This document shows, piece after piece, positions 23,461-35,289 of a stretch of DNA of 64,000 nucleotides. Both the position numbers and the translations under genes were made by a program. Position 1 is the stretch's first letter, and the number at the start of each line of letters is the position of its first letter. The stretch lies in the NCBI GenBank assembly GCA_012932295.1, contig JAAONU010000016.1, forward strand, positions 34,204,647 to 34,268,646. The letters are read 5' to 3'. The notes beneath the pieces were generated by a model. It made no database searches. It saw only the letters and a program-made list of their open reading frames with translations, and was not told where the DNA came from. Source of the stretch: Cyclina sinensis (taxonomy: Eukaryota; Mollusca; Bivalvia; Venerida; Veneridae).

Positions 23461-24615
23461 TAATTGATCACAGAATTAAAATATTATATAATACACTGAA
23501 CACAGAGAAAAGATTGAAGTCATCCTTTGGGATATCAATAAACCATGAAAAATTTAGGTTTTTCGCCTGCTCTTCCAAAACTCTGGTTTGCAGTAGTATA
23601 TCTGCACCCCACCAACTATCTTGAGCGCCGACTTATAAACTTCATTCACGTTATATCGGGACTGTTTTAAACCAACCAACAATTAATACAGCGCGTCAAA
23701 TGTACAATTTTTAATAAATTACAAGAACTATTTATATTTGTTAATGCCACTGTTATAAATATTAATAGAATTATTACACTACTAAAATTATCATAGACGA
23801 GTTTGTTTAAAAAATCAAACTGTTCTGAAAGTGTGTTTAAGATTACATACTTTCCATCCATGCACATTTTCATGGAAATGCATCTTTGAGATATATAAGG
23901 CAACTTTAAATGTTCGGACATCTAATGACATCATTGCGCTTATCTGACATGGCAGTAGCGAACGTCCCTCAAAACACCAGCTACTCATTACGTTACTTGC
24001 TGACGTCAAAAGACACAAGCCAAGTGAGAACAATGAGTAGAACATTAAAAGCATACCGACATAGAAACGATCGTACATACATGTGCAATATAACAGATAA
24101 AACTTAAATTAATATATAAATTGAAGTTACCTATTAAAGTCTTTCTACAGACAAGAATGAGTGGAGGCACCGTTTCGTAAGGGTTCTCGTGGACTTATAT
24201 TTAAGTCGAGCGTTATCGATTATTTTATCTTGCGGGATAATAATTTTAACTTTGTATTACGAGCTAAAACCATCAACCTACAAGGACAGCCATTTGTCAA
24301 AGTTTGACGTGCTCTTTCCAAAGCATCGATAAACCGGGTTGGTTTCCTTTCAATTAATTATCAGCAGTAAAGACAAACAAATTCAATTATTGGAATTCTC
24401 GACAGAGCAATAAACTAGTGAGTTTATGACATTGCTATTACAAAATGTTGACACTATCTTAGCAACTAAATATCCCAGGGGACGATGTTTACAAATTTAC
24501 TCTTATGGATTTATTACATTTATCTGTCATTTTAAGGCTACGAACAGTTTGTGTCTGAAATAATGATATTAAACAATTTGTTTTCGTCATGTTCTTTCGG
24601 AATCAGCAGACGTAG
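23461..24615. other. Unassigned sequence with one copy of a dispersed segment
   Basis: Overlapping short frames at 23,667-24,107 have no recognisable domain. The segment 24,395-24,480 is one of three look-alike segments (see also 15,955 and 26,885). Otherwise nothing is seen. Confidence 0.4.
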
Positions 24616-24619
24616 CATT

Positions 24620-25660
24620 TTAGCTCACCTGAACAAAATATTTTCACGGCAAGCTTTCGTGATCGCCCTATGTGCGTCGTCAACATTTAACTTAAAATTA
24701 CTGTTCCTCTTATTCACTAGGTCAAAGTAAATAATGGCATGGATGTTATAGTTTTTAAAATAATCCATTTCATAGGACCATGACAATGTGGCGGCCATGT
24801 TTTTTCACGGAACGAGAAAAAATTCAAGATTTATATAAAAGGCAAGCCAGACAACACTTGTTCCAAATTATTTTCAAGTTGGTTCAGCAGTTTTTAAGGA
24901 GAAGGTGTTTATAGTATCCAATCTAGACATTTAAGGGGAAAAACCGCCCCCGGAGGCTATGTTTTTTTCACAGATCACAATAAATTTCACAGTGTATATA
25001 GAGGGTTACCCAGGAAACATTTGTTCCAAATCAAGCAATTTGTTTCTACAGGGACGGTTTTCTCATGTTATATAACAAGACATAAAAGGAAAAATAAGCT
25101 CCGTCAGTGCTTTTTTTTAAAGGATAGAAATAGTTTTTTACAATTTACATAAAGGAACACCTAAGAAGCATTTGTTCCGGTAATTTTTAATCAAGCCAGC
25201 ACTTTTTCAGGAAAATATTTTTAGTTTCCCAAACAGGCATATTAATAAAAGGAGCTTCGCCCCTGATGGCCAAGGTTTTTCATGGAACGATATACATTTC
25301 ACTATTTATATAGATTGTCATCAAGCAATATCAAGCAAAATCTAAACTAATTATTTTTAAACCAGGCCAGTTTTTCTTAGAAGGAGACTATATAGGGGTA
25401 TAGCCAAAATAAAGGTTGAGGTGGGAGGAAGGGAAAAGAGGTTGCTGAGAATAGGAGATTAACAGCTATAGCAACCAGAGTTCTGCATTTAACTCAGTAA
25501 ATTTCACTAATCTGAAAGGATGCCATGTATGGAACATTTTAACAAAATAATTGGAATAGGCCATTGAGGGAAGATTTCGTTCTAATTCAATAACTGGACG
25601 GACAGTCACGGACTTCAGACAATTCTAATAGCTCACTTGAGCCAATCGGCTCAGGTGATT
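24620..25660. repeat. Dispersed repeat with AGCTCACCTGA-like ends
   Basis: Starts TTTTAGCTCACCTGAACA at about 24,620 and ends with AATAGCTCACTTGAGCC and CGGCTCAGGTGATTT at about 25,625-25,660. The interior has three or four diverged phrases of roughly 150-170 bp (GGCCATGTTTTTCACGGAAC, then TTTATATARA, then GCATTTGTTCC, then TTTTTAAGG). About 1.04 kb, non-coding. The same head occurs at 18,838 and 20,540. Confidence 0.6.
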
Positions 25661-27300
25661 TAAAAAGATGAACACATAAATCAGCGATTTTTTTCAAACA
25701 ACAAATCAACGAAACAAGAAAGCAATTTATTTGTCAAAACAATTGCTATTTTAGTCGTTGACTCCTTTAAACATATTAACATTAATTTAGAGAACCTTTT
25801 ATGCGACTCTGGCTGCAGTATAAACAATGTGGCCTGCAGTGCGAGCATGGGAATAACACAAAACCCACTGACACTTTTTACCATTTTGGTTGATTTTCAT
25901 ATATACTATAAAACATCATGTTGATTTCACTGAATATTAGACAGAATATTACAATACAAATAATAGCAGAAAAGCAATTTGGCACAAAGAAGTTTAAATA
26001 ATGAACAAAATTAGGAAAGAACAAAATCTGCGTTTCATTTACCAGGCTACGATCAAAATAATTCAAAATCTTATCTAACGCATAAATGATATAGTATTTT
26101 AAAAATAAAATAAGCATCCGTCCCTTAGACACGAAAATGGCGGCGACAATTTTACAGCAGGGCGGGGGTTTATCGAAAGTCAGTATGTAATTGGTTGATA
26201 GACAAGGATGATTGACAGATAGCGACAGGTCAGATGTAATTTTTTTTTCGGTCAGTGGTAAGTAAGGAGAGATCTTTGCAGAGTTACAATATATGTTATA
26301 TCATGATTTAGGAATAATAGTTCAAATGTGACTGTAACGGATATAATTATGATGAATCTTAGACGATCACAATTCATTGACAAATGGTATTTTAGAATAA
26401 CATTTGACATGGTTAGCATAAACATGACACAGTTAAAGGCGCTGGAAATACTAACGCCAAGTTGGTGAAACAAGTTACTGAATTGTCATATTATATACCT
26501 GTATATTTTTAATTGTATTTAAACTATATTTTTGTATTTTACATTGCACAACATAACAGATAATTTTGAAAAAAAAACGTGTGTGTAACGTAACATCCTA
26601 AGAAAACAACAACGAGAATTGTGTCTGTGTTTGTTTTGTTTTGTTTTTTAATGTATGGCACATATGAAATACATTTTTGTATGTGTTCATACTTTTCAAG
26701 GCGTCAAAATATTGCTAAAACATACGCATAGAGCATGACTTTTTCAGATTTGCATCAATATGTAAAATTGATACTCTTGAGTAACAGTCAATTCTCAAAG
26801 TCATAATTTTGTTTTAATGAAATTAAGAAACTCGTCTAGATTTTCTCGTATGCCGTGAAAAAAACCAGATAAGAGAACAGATATTCACAACAGAACAATA
26901 AAGGAGCGAGATAATTATAACGCTATTACAGAATAACGACGACACTATCCTAGCAAATAAATATCTTATTAGATTAACTCTCCTTGTTTTATCCAATAAA
27001 CTAAATGCAGCTATCTCTTTTACAGCTTGGAAACAGTGTGAGAACGATGCTAATATGTGTTTGCCATTTTCGTTTTGGGAAACAGTAAAACCTTTTTACG
27101 AAGACATAACTATATTCAGAGAACGGCCTTTGATCAATCATTTGTCAGGTATTTTGTTAGTGTAGTGTATGTTGATTATGGAGTAATATTTGTGGTAAAA
27201 TAAATATATACGTAGGTTGTCGTTTGTTTTATGTGATTGATGGCGTCAAGGTTCACCTTCTACATAAAATTTAAACTAGTTTTCAGTTCTGAAGAAGAGA
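25661..27300. other. Unassigned AT-rich stretch
   Basis: No supported gene. Short frames at 25,681-26,473 on minus show hydrophobic stretches but no family signature. The segment 26,885-26,970 is the third copy of the look-alike segment seen at 15,955 and 24,395. Confidence 0.4.
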
Positions 27301-27307
27301 AATAATG

Positions 27308-29366
27308 AAGACAGTAGTGAAGTGGTGCGTGCATTATGTCGGTGTTACTTGACAGTAGTGAAGTGATGCGTGCGTTATGTCGGTGTAACTTGACAGTAGT
27401 GAAGTGGTGCGTGCGTTATGTCGGTGTTACTTGACAGTAGTGAAGTGGTGCGTGCGTTATGTCGGTGTTACTTGACAGTCGTGAAGTGGTGCGTGCGTTA
27501 TGTCGGTGTTACTTGACAGTCGTGAAGTGGTGCGTGCGTTATGTCGGTGTTACTTGACAGTAGTGAAGTCGTGCGTGCATTATGTCGGTGTAACTTGACA
27601 GTAGTGAAGTGGTGCGTGCGTTATGTCGGTGTAACTTGACAGTAGTGAAGTGGTGCGTGCGTTATGTCGGTGTAACTTGACAGTAGTGAAGTGGTGCGTG
27701 CGTTATGTCGGTGTTACTTGACAGTAGTGAAGTGGTGCGTGCGTTATGTCGGTGTTACTTGACAGTAGTGAAGTGGTGCGTGCGTTATGTCGGTGTTACT
27801 TGACAGTAGTGAAGTGGTGCGTGCGTTATGTCGGTGTTACTTGACAGTCGTGAAGTGGTGCGTGCGTTATGTCGGTGTTACTTGACAGTCGTGAAGTGGT
27901 GCGTGCGTTATGTCGGTGTTACTTGACAGTAGTGAAGTCGTGCGTGCATTATGTCGGTGTAACTTGACAGTAGTGAAGTGGTGCGTGCGTTATGTCGGTG
28001 TAACTTGACAGTAGTGAAGTGGTGCGTGCGTTATGTCGGTGTAACTTGACAGTAGTGAAGTGGTGCGTGCGTTATGTCGGTGTTACTTGACAGTAGTGAA
28101 GTGGTGCGTGCGTTATGTCGGTGTAACTTGACAGTAGTGAAGTGGTGCGTGCGTTATGTCGGTGTTACTTGACAGTAGTGAAGTGGTGCGTGCGTTATGT
28201 CGGTGTTACTTGACAGTAGTGAAGTGGTGCGTGCGTTATGTCGGTGTTACTTGACAGTAGTGAAGTGGTGCGTGCATTATGTCGGTGTTACTTGACAGTA
28301 GTGAAGTGGTGCGTGCGTTATATCGGTGTTACTTGACAGTAGTGAAGTGGTGCGTGCGTTATGTCGGTGTTACTTGACAGTAGTGAAGTGGTGCGTGCGT
28401 TATGTCGGTGTTACTTGACAGTAGTGAAGTGGTGCGTGCATTATGTCGGTGTTACTTGACAGTAGTGAAGTGGTGCGTGCATTATGTCGGTGTTACTTGA
28501 CAGTAGTGAAGTGGTGCGTGCGTTATATCGGTGTTACTTGACAGTAGTGAAGTGGTGCGTGCGTTATGTCGGTGTTACTTGACAGTAGTGAAGTGGTGCG
28601 TGCGTTATGTCGGTGTTACTTGACAGTAGTGAAGTGGTGCGTGCGTTATGTCGGTGTTACTTGACAGTAGTGAAGTGGTGCGTGCGTTATGTCGGTGTTA
28701 CTTGACAGTAGTGAAGTGGTGCGTGCATTATGTCGGTGTTACTTGACAGTAGTGAAGTGGTGCGTGCATTATGTCGGTGTTACTTGACAGTAGTGAAGTG
28801 GTGCGTGCGTTATATCGGTGTTACTTGACAGTAGTGAAGTGGTGCGTGCGTTATGTCGGTGTTACTTGACAGTAGTGAAGTGGTGCGTGCGTTATGTCGG
28901 TGTTACTTGACAGTAGTGAAGTGGTGCGTGCGTTATGTCGGTGTTACTTGACAGTAGTGAAGTGGTGCGTGCGTTATGTCGGTGTTACTTGACAGTAGTG
29001 AAGTGGTGCGTGCGTTATGTCGGTGTTACTTGACAGTAGTGTAGTGGTGCGTGCATTATGTCGGTGTTTCTTGACAGTAGTGAAGTGGTGCGTGCTTTAT
29101 GTCGGTGTTACTTGACAGTAGTGAAGTGGTGCGTGCGTTATGTCGGTGTTACTTGACAGTAGTGAAGTGGTGCGTGCATTATGTCGGTGTTACTTGACAG
29201 TAATGAAGTGGTGCGTGCGTTATGTCGGTGTTACTTGACAGTAGTGAAGTGGTGCGTGCGTTATGTCGGTGTTACTTGACAGTAGTGAAGTGGTGCGTGC
29301 GTTATGTCGGTGTTACTTGACAGTAGTGAAGTGGTGCGTGCATTATGTCGGTGTTACTTGGCAGTT
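27308..29366. repeat. 41-bp minisatellite, about 50 highly similar copies
   Basis: The unit is TGAAGTGGTGCGTGCGTTAT followed by GTCGGTGTTACTTGACAGTAG. Period is 41 bp with very few length changes. Variant positions (GTCGTGAAG, GTCGTGCGTGCAT, GTAACTTG, TTATATCGG) form higher-order patterns: the GAAGTCGTGCGTGCAT variant at 27,561 recurs at 27,930, exactly nine units later; TTATATCGG occurs at 28,318, 28,523 and 28,810, five and seven units apart. Array edges are sharp. Confidence 0.97.
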
Positions 29367-31030
29367 TCTTTCTCTGTAGACAGAGAACACGGTTGTTATA
29401 AGAGAAACAAAGTACGGTAGACGTTTCTGTATTCCGCAACGCAAATTAGAGGAGTTGTGATTATGTTATAAAGTTTGGATTTCAAATTTCTGCCTTAAAT
29501 TTGTATTTACTTGTTTTGCACAAGAATTAGGCTTACAAAATTAGCCTTATTGGTTAAAGTGAATGGTTTAATAAGAATTATTTTTAATTTATGGGAATTA
29601 ATTTAGCCTTAAACTGCTTTGACCTTTAAAATGTTGCACGACATAAACAATGAAGCTTTTTTTCTGAAAAAAAATGATCAAAAGGTTAAGAATAAAATAT
29701 GAAAAACAACGAATTTGGAGTGCACATACTTACTTGCTTGCAATGTCTGTTGGGGATGCAATGAAAGTTAGAGACAGTACTCCTACTGAAATGACCGTTT
29801 CTTAAATAATGAATATTGATATGATGTTTTGTTGATATAGTGTTATGCTTTTTAGTTTATATATTTGCGCATGTAGTCACCATTTATTTTGCCATATTTT
29901 GCCTTTTGTAACTGTATATGGCCAAAGGCTTTTTTTAAATAGTTTAAATTGCCCATTTGCCAATAAACCTGTGTCTGTCGTCAACTTTTTGCTTAAAAAA
30001 ACAGCTTCTTCTCAACCACTTGGTCAAAGTAAATGAAACTTGGCAGGGATGTTCCTTGCAAAAAAACCTCTACCAAAGTTGTTCAGGTAACTTTATTCTA
30101 TTAAGAACTTTAGTTGCTGCGGTAATAAGGCTTTGAACACTTCATAAATCAATCATCGAAACCTCCAACTGATGTGTAACATTGTCTAGGAGACCTCTTT
30201 CAAGATCAAATAATACTCCTGTAGTCAATATTGGCCCCGCTTGAGGGGTTTTATATCTTACACAGACATATATAGGAAAATGTAGGAAACTTGTTCCATG
30301 TGTCATTATTGACTCCATTCATGAGTCAGACGTTTTAAATATAGTTATCTTAATACTCTTAAATGTTCATGTCAGAAACAATACGACTGAGACTTCTAAC
30401 ATTTAGTATGTAGTCTTTCAAGATTGTCTTAATTATGCTTCTGGGTAATTATTGGCTCCATCCTGGAGGTCACATGTTTAACATAGCAATATAACGTTAA
30501 ATCTTTAAACATTTTCTCGTATGAAACCATATGGCTTAGAGTTCTGACATTTGGTATGACACACTGGCTAGTGACCTTAAACCAATACTTTCCAAACTTT
30601 GCCCCTTTGGGACATTATAAGCTCCACCACAGGGATCAGATAGGTAGCATAGAAATACATAGGACTATTTTAAAAACCTTTCTTTTCTGAAACAAAAAGT
30701 CTAAGAGTTTTAAAGTTTTCAAAGAAGCATTGCCTAATACACATTAACGTTAGACTTTCCCAAATGGCGTCATTATTGGCTCTACTCTGGCGGCCACATA
30801 TTTACATAGAAATATTCAAGAACGTATTTCGATCAATTCTTTTCTATAAAACAAGTCTCAGAATTCTGAAAACTGACGTGATGGATTGACTAGTGAACCT
30901 CTAACAAGATTATAAAAACCTTGTCACTGGGATTAATTTTGGCTTCATCCCGGAAGACAGGTGTTTTACAATTACTTCTACAGACAAACCTTTTAAAACT
31001 TCTTGTAGAATCTTCGGAAGTTTGGTGAGC
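29367..31030. other. Unassigned AT-rich sequence, then a worn dispersed repeat
   Basis: 29,367-29,980 holds nothing recognisable. From about 29,985 phrases such as CTTCTCAACCACTTGGTCAA, AAACTTGGCAGGGATGTTCC and CTCTACCAAAGTTGTTC mark a diverged dispersed repeat with several copies of about 170 bp to about 31,010. No gene. Confidence 0.5.
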
Positions 31031-31034
31031 AGCA

Positions 31035-31565
31035 TACTATATTAAACAGTTCTATATTAAACAGTAATTGCTTATATATTCCGTATTGACATCCTGATAA
31101 TATAGTATACAGTTATTGCTTACAGATTCCGTATTGACATCCTAATAATGTAGTATACAGTTATTGCCTTCAGATGCCATATTGACTTCCTGACAATATA
31201 GTATAAAATTGTTGCCTATAGATGCCGTATTGTCATCCTGATAATATTGTATTGTAAAATATTGTAAAGTAATTGCCTTCAGATGCCGAATCGACATCCT
31301 GATACTATATTATACAGTTATTGCTTACAGATGCCGTATTGACATCCTGATAATATAGTATACAGTTATTGCTTACAGATGCCGTATTGACATCCTGATA
31401 ATATAGTATACAGTTATTGCTTACAGATGCCGTATTGACATCCTGATAATATAGTATACAGTTATTGCTTACAGATGCCGTATTAACATCCTGATAATAT
31501 AGTATACAGTTATTGCTTACAGATTCCGTATTGACAATATAATATGATAATATAGTATATAGTTA
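31035..31565. repeat. 48-bp tandem repeat, first block, about 11 copies
   Basis: The unit is TACAGTTATTGCTTACAGAT then GCCGTATTGACATCCTGATA then ATATAGTA. The central five copies (about 31,310-31,510) are almost identical and the outer ones are worn. The same unit reappears at 32,975. Confidence 0.95.
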
Positions 31566-32970
31566 CAATAGTAGGATACTACGTCATCGCGCACATGTTT
31601 TATGCTCTCTCTCAGTTTAATAACCCGTCGCTTGAAAGGTAAAGTGGTCTTTTTTAATAAGAAATCTGTAGAGTTACAAAAACATGTTCTGCACCGAAGA
31701 TTGGCTGTTGTGCTTTGTATTTACGTAAAGAATTTTTATAATTTAAAATTCTAGTTTACGCCTGAAATCGGGTGAAAGTTTTTTTTCTGAATGCATGCTG
31801 AATAAACTAAATTGTCAGAATTATCATAATTGAATTTTTTCTCCCTATGTTGAAAAATTTGGTACATTTGTCTTTCCCTAAAAACTGTATCCAGAGATCA
31901 CTTTTGAAGTACTTGAAGAACTTTTCCAACAAATTTACTGAGAATAAAGTAAAGTTGAAACATAAGGTAAACATAGTGATCCTGAGAAAAATGAAACATT
32001 AGGAACAGGTTTTTCATGGGTTTTCAACAGAGGTCAAGGTCAGATGATAGTTGAAACTTAGTATTAAAGATTATGTGCAACTTGTTCCAACTGGGCTACC
32101 GTCCTGTGACAAGGCAGTGCGGGGTATAAGTCACCATCTGTGACAAAATTCTATTTGTGCGACCTTTTTTATAGGTTTACCCTCCTTCCGTCAGTCCGTC
32201 TGTCCGCAAAAACTGGATCCCGAGATAACGCATAAAGTACTGAAGTTATTTTATGAAACTTGATATATGGATAGATGGCAGTATGGAGATTATACAGGTC
32301 TTTTATTCTTCCTATGTTGAAAAATCTGGTTGCTATGGCAACAAATAGACTTAAAATATGGCAAATATAGCAATATTTGTGATAACTCAAATAGTACTTC
32401 AAATATTTTTATGGAACTTGAAATATGGATAAATGGCAGTATGGATAATATCCACTTCATTTTTTTTATGAACCTAAAGGAGGAACTGTCCGTCCGTTTA
32501 TCAGTCATTTCCTCCGAAAACTTTACCATTGGCCATATTTTCCTTATTACGGAATGGAATTACTACAAACTTGGCCACAACAATGCCTTGGACAAGACCA
32601 TTCCAATGAAGTACATTTCTGTGACCTTGATCTCTGAATGACCTTAACCTTTAAGGTTTTCTTGTCGAAAAACTATAAGTTTGGCCATAATTTCTTGATT
32701 TATGAATAGAATTACTTCAAATTTGGTCAAAACAACCCCTTCGATAAGACCTTTTCAACAACATATATTTCTGTGACCTTAACCTCTAAATGACCTTGAC
32801 CTATGACGTTTTCTTCTTTGATGATACACTGTACATTGATAGAGGATCATATAGAGATTATGCATGTCTCAGACAAATTATTTAGTCAATTTCCACATAT
32901 GGGTTGGAGTTAGGGAGATGGACATTGCACCGGTAGGGGACAGTTGCTTTGTCTCTGACAAGCTCTTGTT
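31566..32970. other. Non-satellite segment separating the two 48-bp blocks
   Basis: The left part (31,570-31,990) is unassigned. The right part (about 32,000-32,880) is a diverged dispersed repeat with CTGTCCGTCCG, GAAACTTGAWATATGGATA, GATGGCAGTATGGA (twice, about 180 bp apart) and TGTGACCTTGA phrases. Frames across it are not genes. Confidence 0.55.
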
Positions 32971-32974
32971 ACCT

Positions 32975-34265
32975 ATAGATGCCGTATCGACATCCTGATA
33001 ATATAGTATACAGTTATTGCCTACAGATTCCATATTGAAATCCTGATGATATAGTATAAAATTATTGCTTACAGATGCCGTATTGACATCCTGATAATAT
33101 AGTACAAAGTTATTATCTACAGATGCCGTACTGACATTCTGGTAATATAGTCTAAAGTTATTGCCTACGGATTCCGAATTGACATCTTGGTAATAAAGTA
33201 CACAGCTATTGCCTACAGATTCCGTATTAACTTCCTGATAAAATACTATACAGTTATTGCTTACAGATTCCGTATTGACTTCCTGATAATATAGTACACA
33301 GTTATTGCGTACAGATTCCGTTTTGAGATCCTGATAATATAGTATAAAGTTATTGCGTACAGATGCCGTATTGTCTTTCTGATAATATTTTAAACAGTCA
33401 TTACCTATAGATGCCGATGACATCCTGATGATATTTTATTCAGTTGTTGCCTACAGATGCCATGTCGACATCCTGATAATATTGTATTCTGTTATTGCGA
33501 ACGGATGCCGTATTGACATCTTGAAAATATATTGTACAGTTACTGCCTGCCTACAGACATCCTGATGCCGTATCGACATCCTGATAATATATTACACAGG
33601 TATTACTTCTGATGCCGTATTGACATCCGAATAATTTTTTATTCAGTTATTGCTTATAGATGCCGTATTGACATCCTGATATTAATATGATACAGTTATT
33701 GCCTACAGATGCAATGTCGACATCCTGATAATATTGTATTCAGTTATTGCCTACATATTCCGTATTGACATCCTGATAATATAGTATACAGTTATTACCT
33801 ACATAATTATTCCGTATTAACATCTTGATAATATAGTATACAGTTATTGCTAACAGATGCCGTATTGACATCCTGATAATATAGTACACAGTTATTGCCT
33901 ACAGATGCTATATTGACATCGTGAAAATATAGTACACAGTTATTGCCTATAGATGCAGTATTGACATCTTTGTAATATAGTCTATAGTTATTGCCTACAG
34001 ATTCCGTATTGACACTCTGGTAATATAGTAGACAGCTATTGCCTACAGATTTCGTATTAACATCCTGATAATATATTATACAGTTATTGCTTACAGATGC
34101 CGTATTGACACCCTGGAAATATAGTACACAGTTATTGCCTACAGATGCCATATTGATATCGTGAAAATATTATTGCCTATTGACATCCTGGTAATATTGT
34201 TTACAGTTATTGCTTACAGATGCCGTATCTACATACTGATAATATATTATAAAGTTATTGTCAGG
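32975..34265. repeat. 48-bp tandem repeat, second block, about 26 copies
   Basis: Same unit as 31,035-31,565 but more diverged and with indels (for example near 33,540-33,560 and 34,150-34,180). Because 48 is a multiple of three the minus strand is open for 181 codons (32,878-33,423) and 114 codons (33,807-34,151), giving a 16-residue repeat containing NNCVLYYQDVNTASVG. Many units differ at third-position-like and other sites alike, so I see no sign of coding constraint by eye. Confidence 0.93.
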
Positions 34266-35289
34266 TCAATAAACTGAAACATCCACGTCATTATCATTCA
34301 ACATTTTACTGTTTTATACCGATTTCTGTCTGTTTAGAGAAAGAAATTGTTACGTAAAGACGATTTACTCTGTTAAATTTGTAAATATATCACGGCATAT
34401 GAAGCAACCCTATTATTCTTTTTATATTCATAAATGGGTAACCCAATTTCTTCTTTGATTAATTTTAGAAGTTTCGATAACATGCCTTATGTAAGATAAA
34501 CCCAATACCAATAATTCTAACTTCAATATTGTAGTTTTTGTTTACTTCCGTACTTTCTAAAGTCTGACGATGGTTGCCGTATAGTGAATGGTAATTAAAG
34601 CATACAAAAAATGAAATGCATTACACACTCCAGTAAGCTGTCGTTTTGAATTTATTTCGGCGGTCTCATTCGTTTATGCGCAGCAACGATGTCTAACGAA
34701 CAGTCATCGGAAGCGCTGTAAACAAATTCAGTATTTTGACACTCATCTAAAATACCAAAGCCCCTTCTACAGCGGGTGTTTTATGCAAAAAGAAGTTGGG
34801 ATCAGGATTTTATAGCTTATAGCGAATTTAAGTACGATTCATGTTCTTCATTTCTGCAGAATTGCGTGGCCTGTTTGCAATTTATGAATAAGACATTTAA
34901 AAAAATAATCGGGCCTTAAGTGAATATCACTTTCGACTGACTCACAAGTTATGGACAAAATGCAATTCAGGTAATTTATAGTATAATGAACCTGAAAATT
35001 CCTTTTTCAACAAATTCAATCCATGTTATTTAAAGTGATCATGAAAATGAATTCATTTAGTACAGTGAGCATTTCTTTGAATGTCTGTGAATATTATAAT
35101 ACACAGAAATACAAAAAAAGTGAGTGATGCAGTTTCTCTAAAATAATCTCTACTTACTAAGTTATTTCCCCCTTTTAAGTTCCGTAAAGTATGGGATGAA
35201 TGAACATAAAATACTAATAGATTCGTTTCAAACCAAGATAATTATGACTGAATCACTTAAATTTGTACATAACTCCCTTCTTTTCATTG
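34266..35289. other. Unassigned AT-rich stretch
   Basis: No gene, no clear repeat. The segment borders the 38-bp array on its right. Confidence 0.4.
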
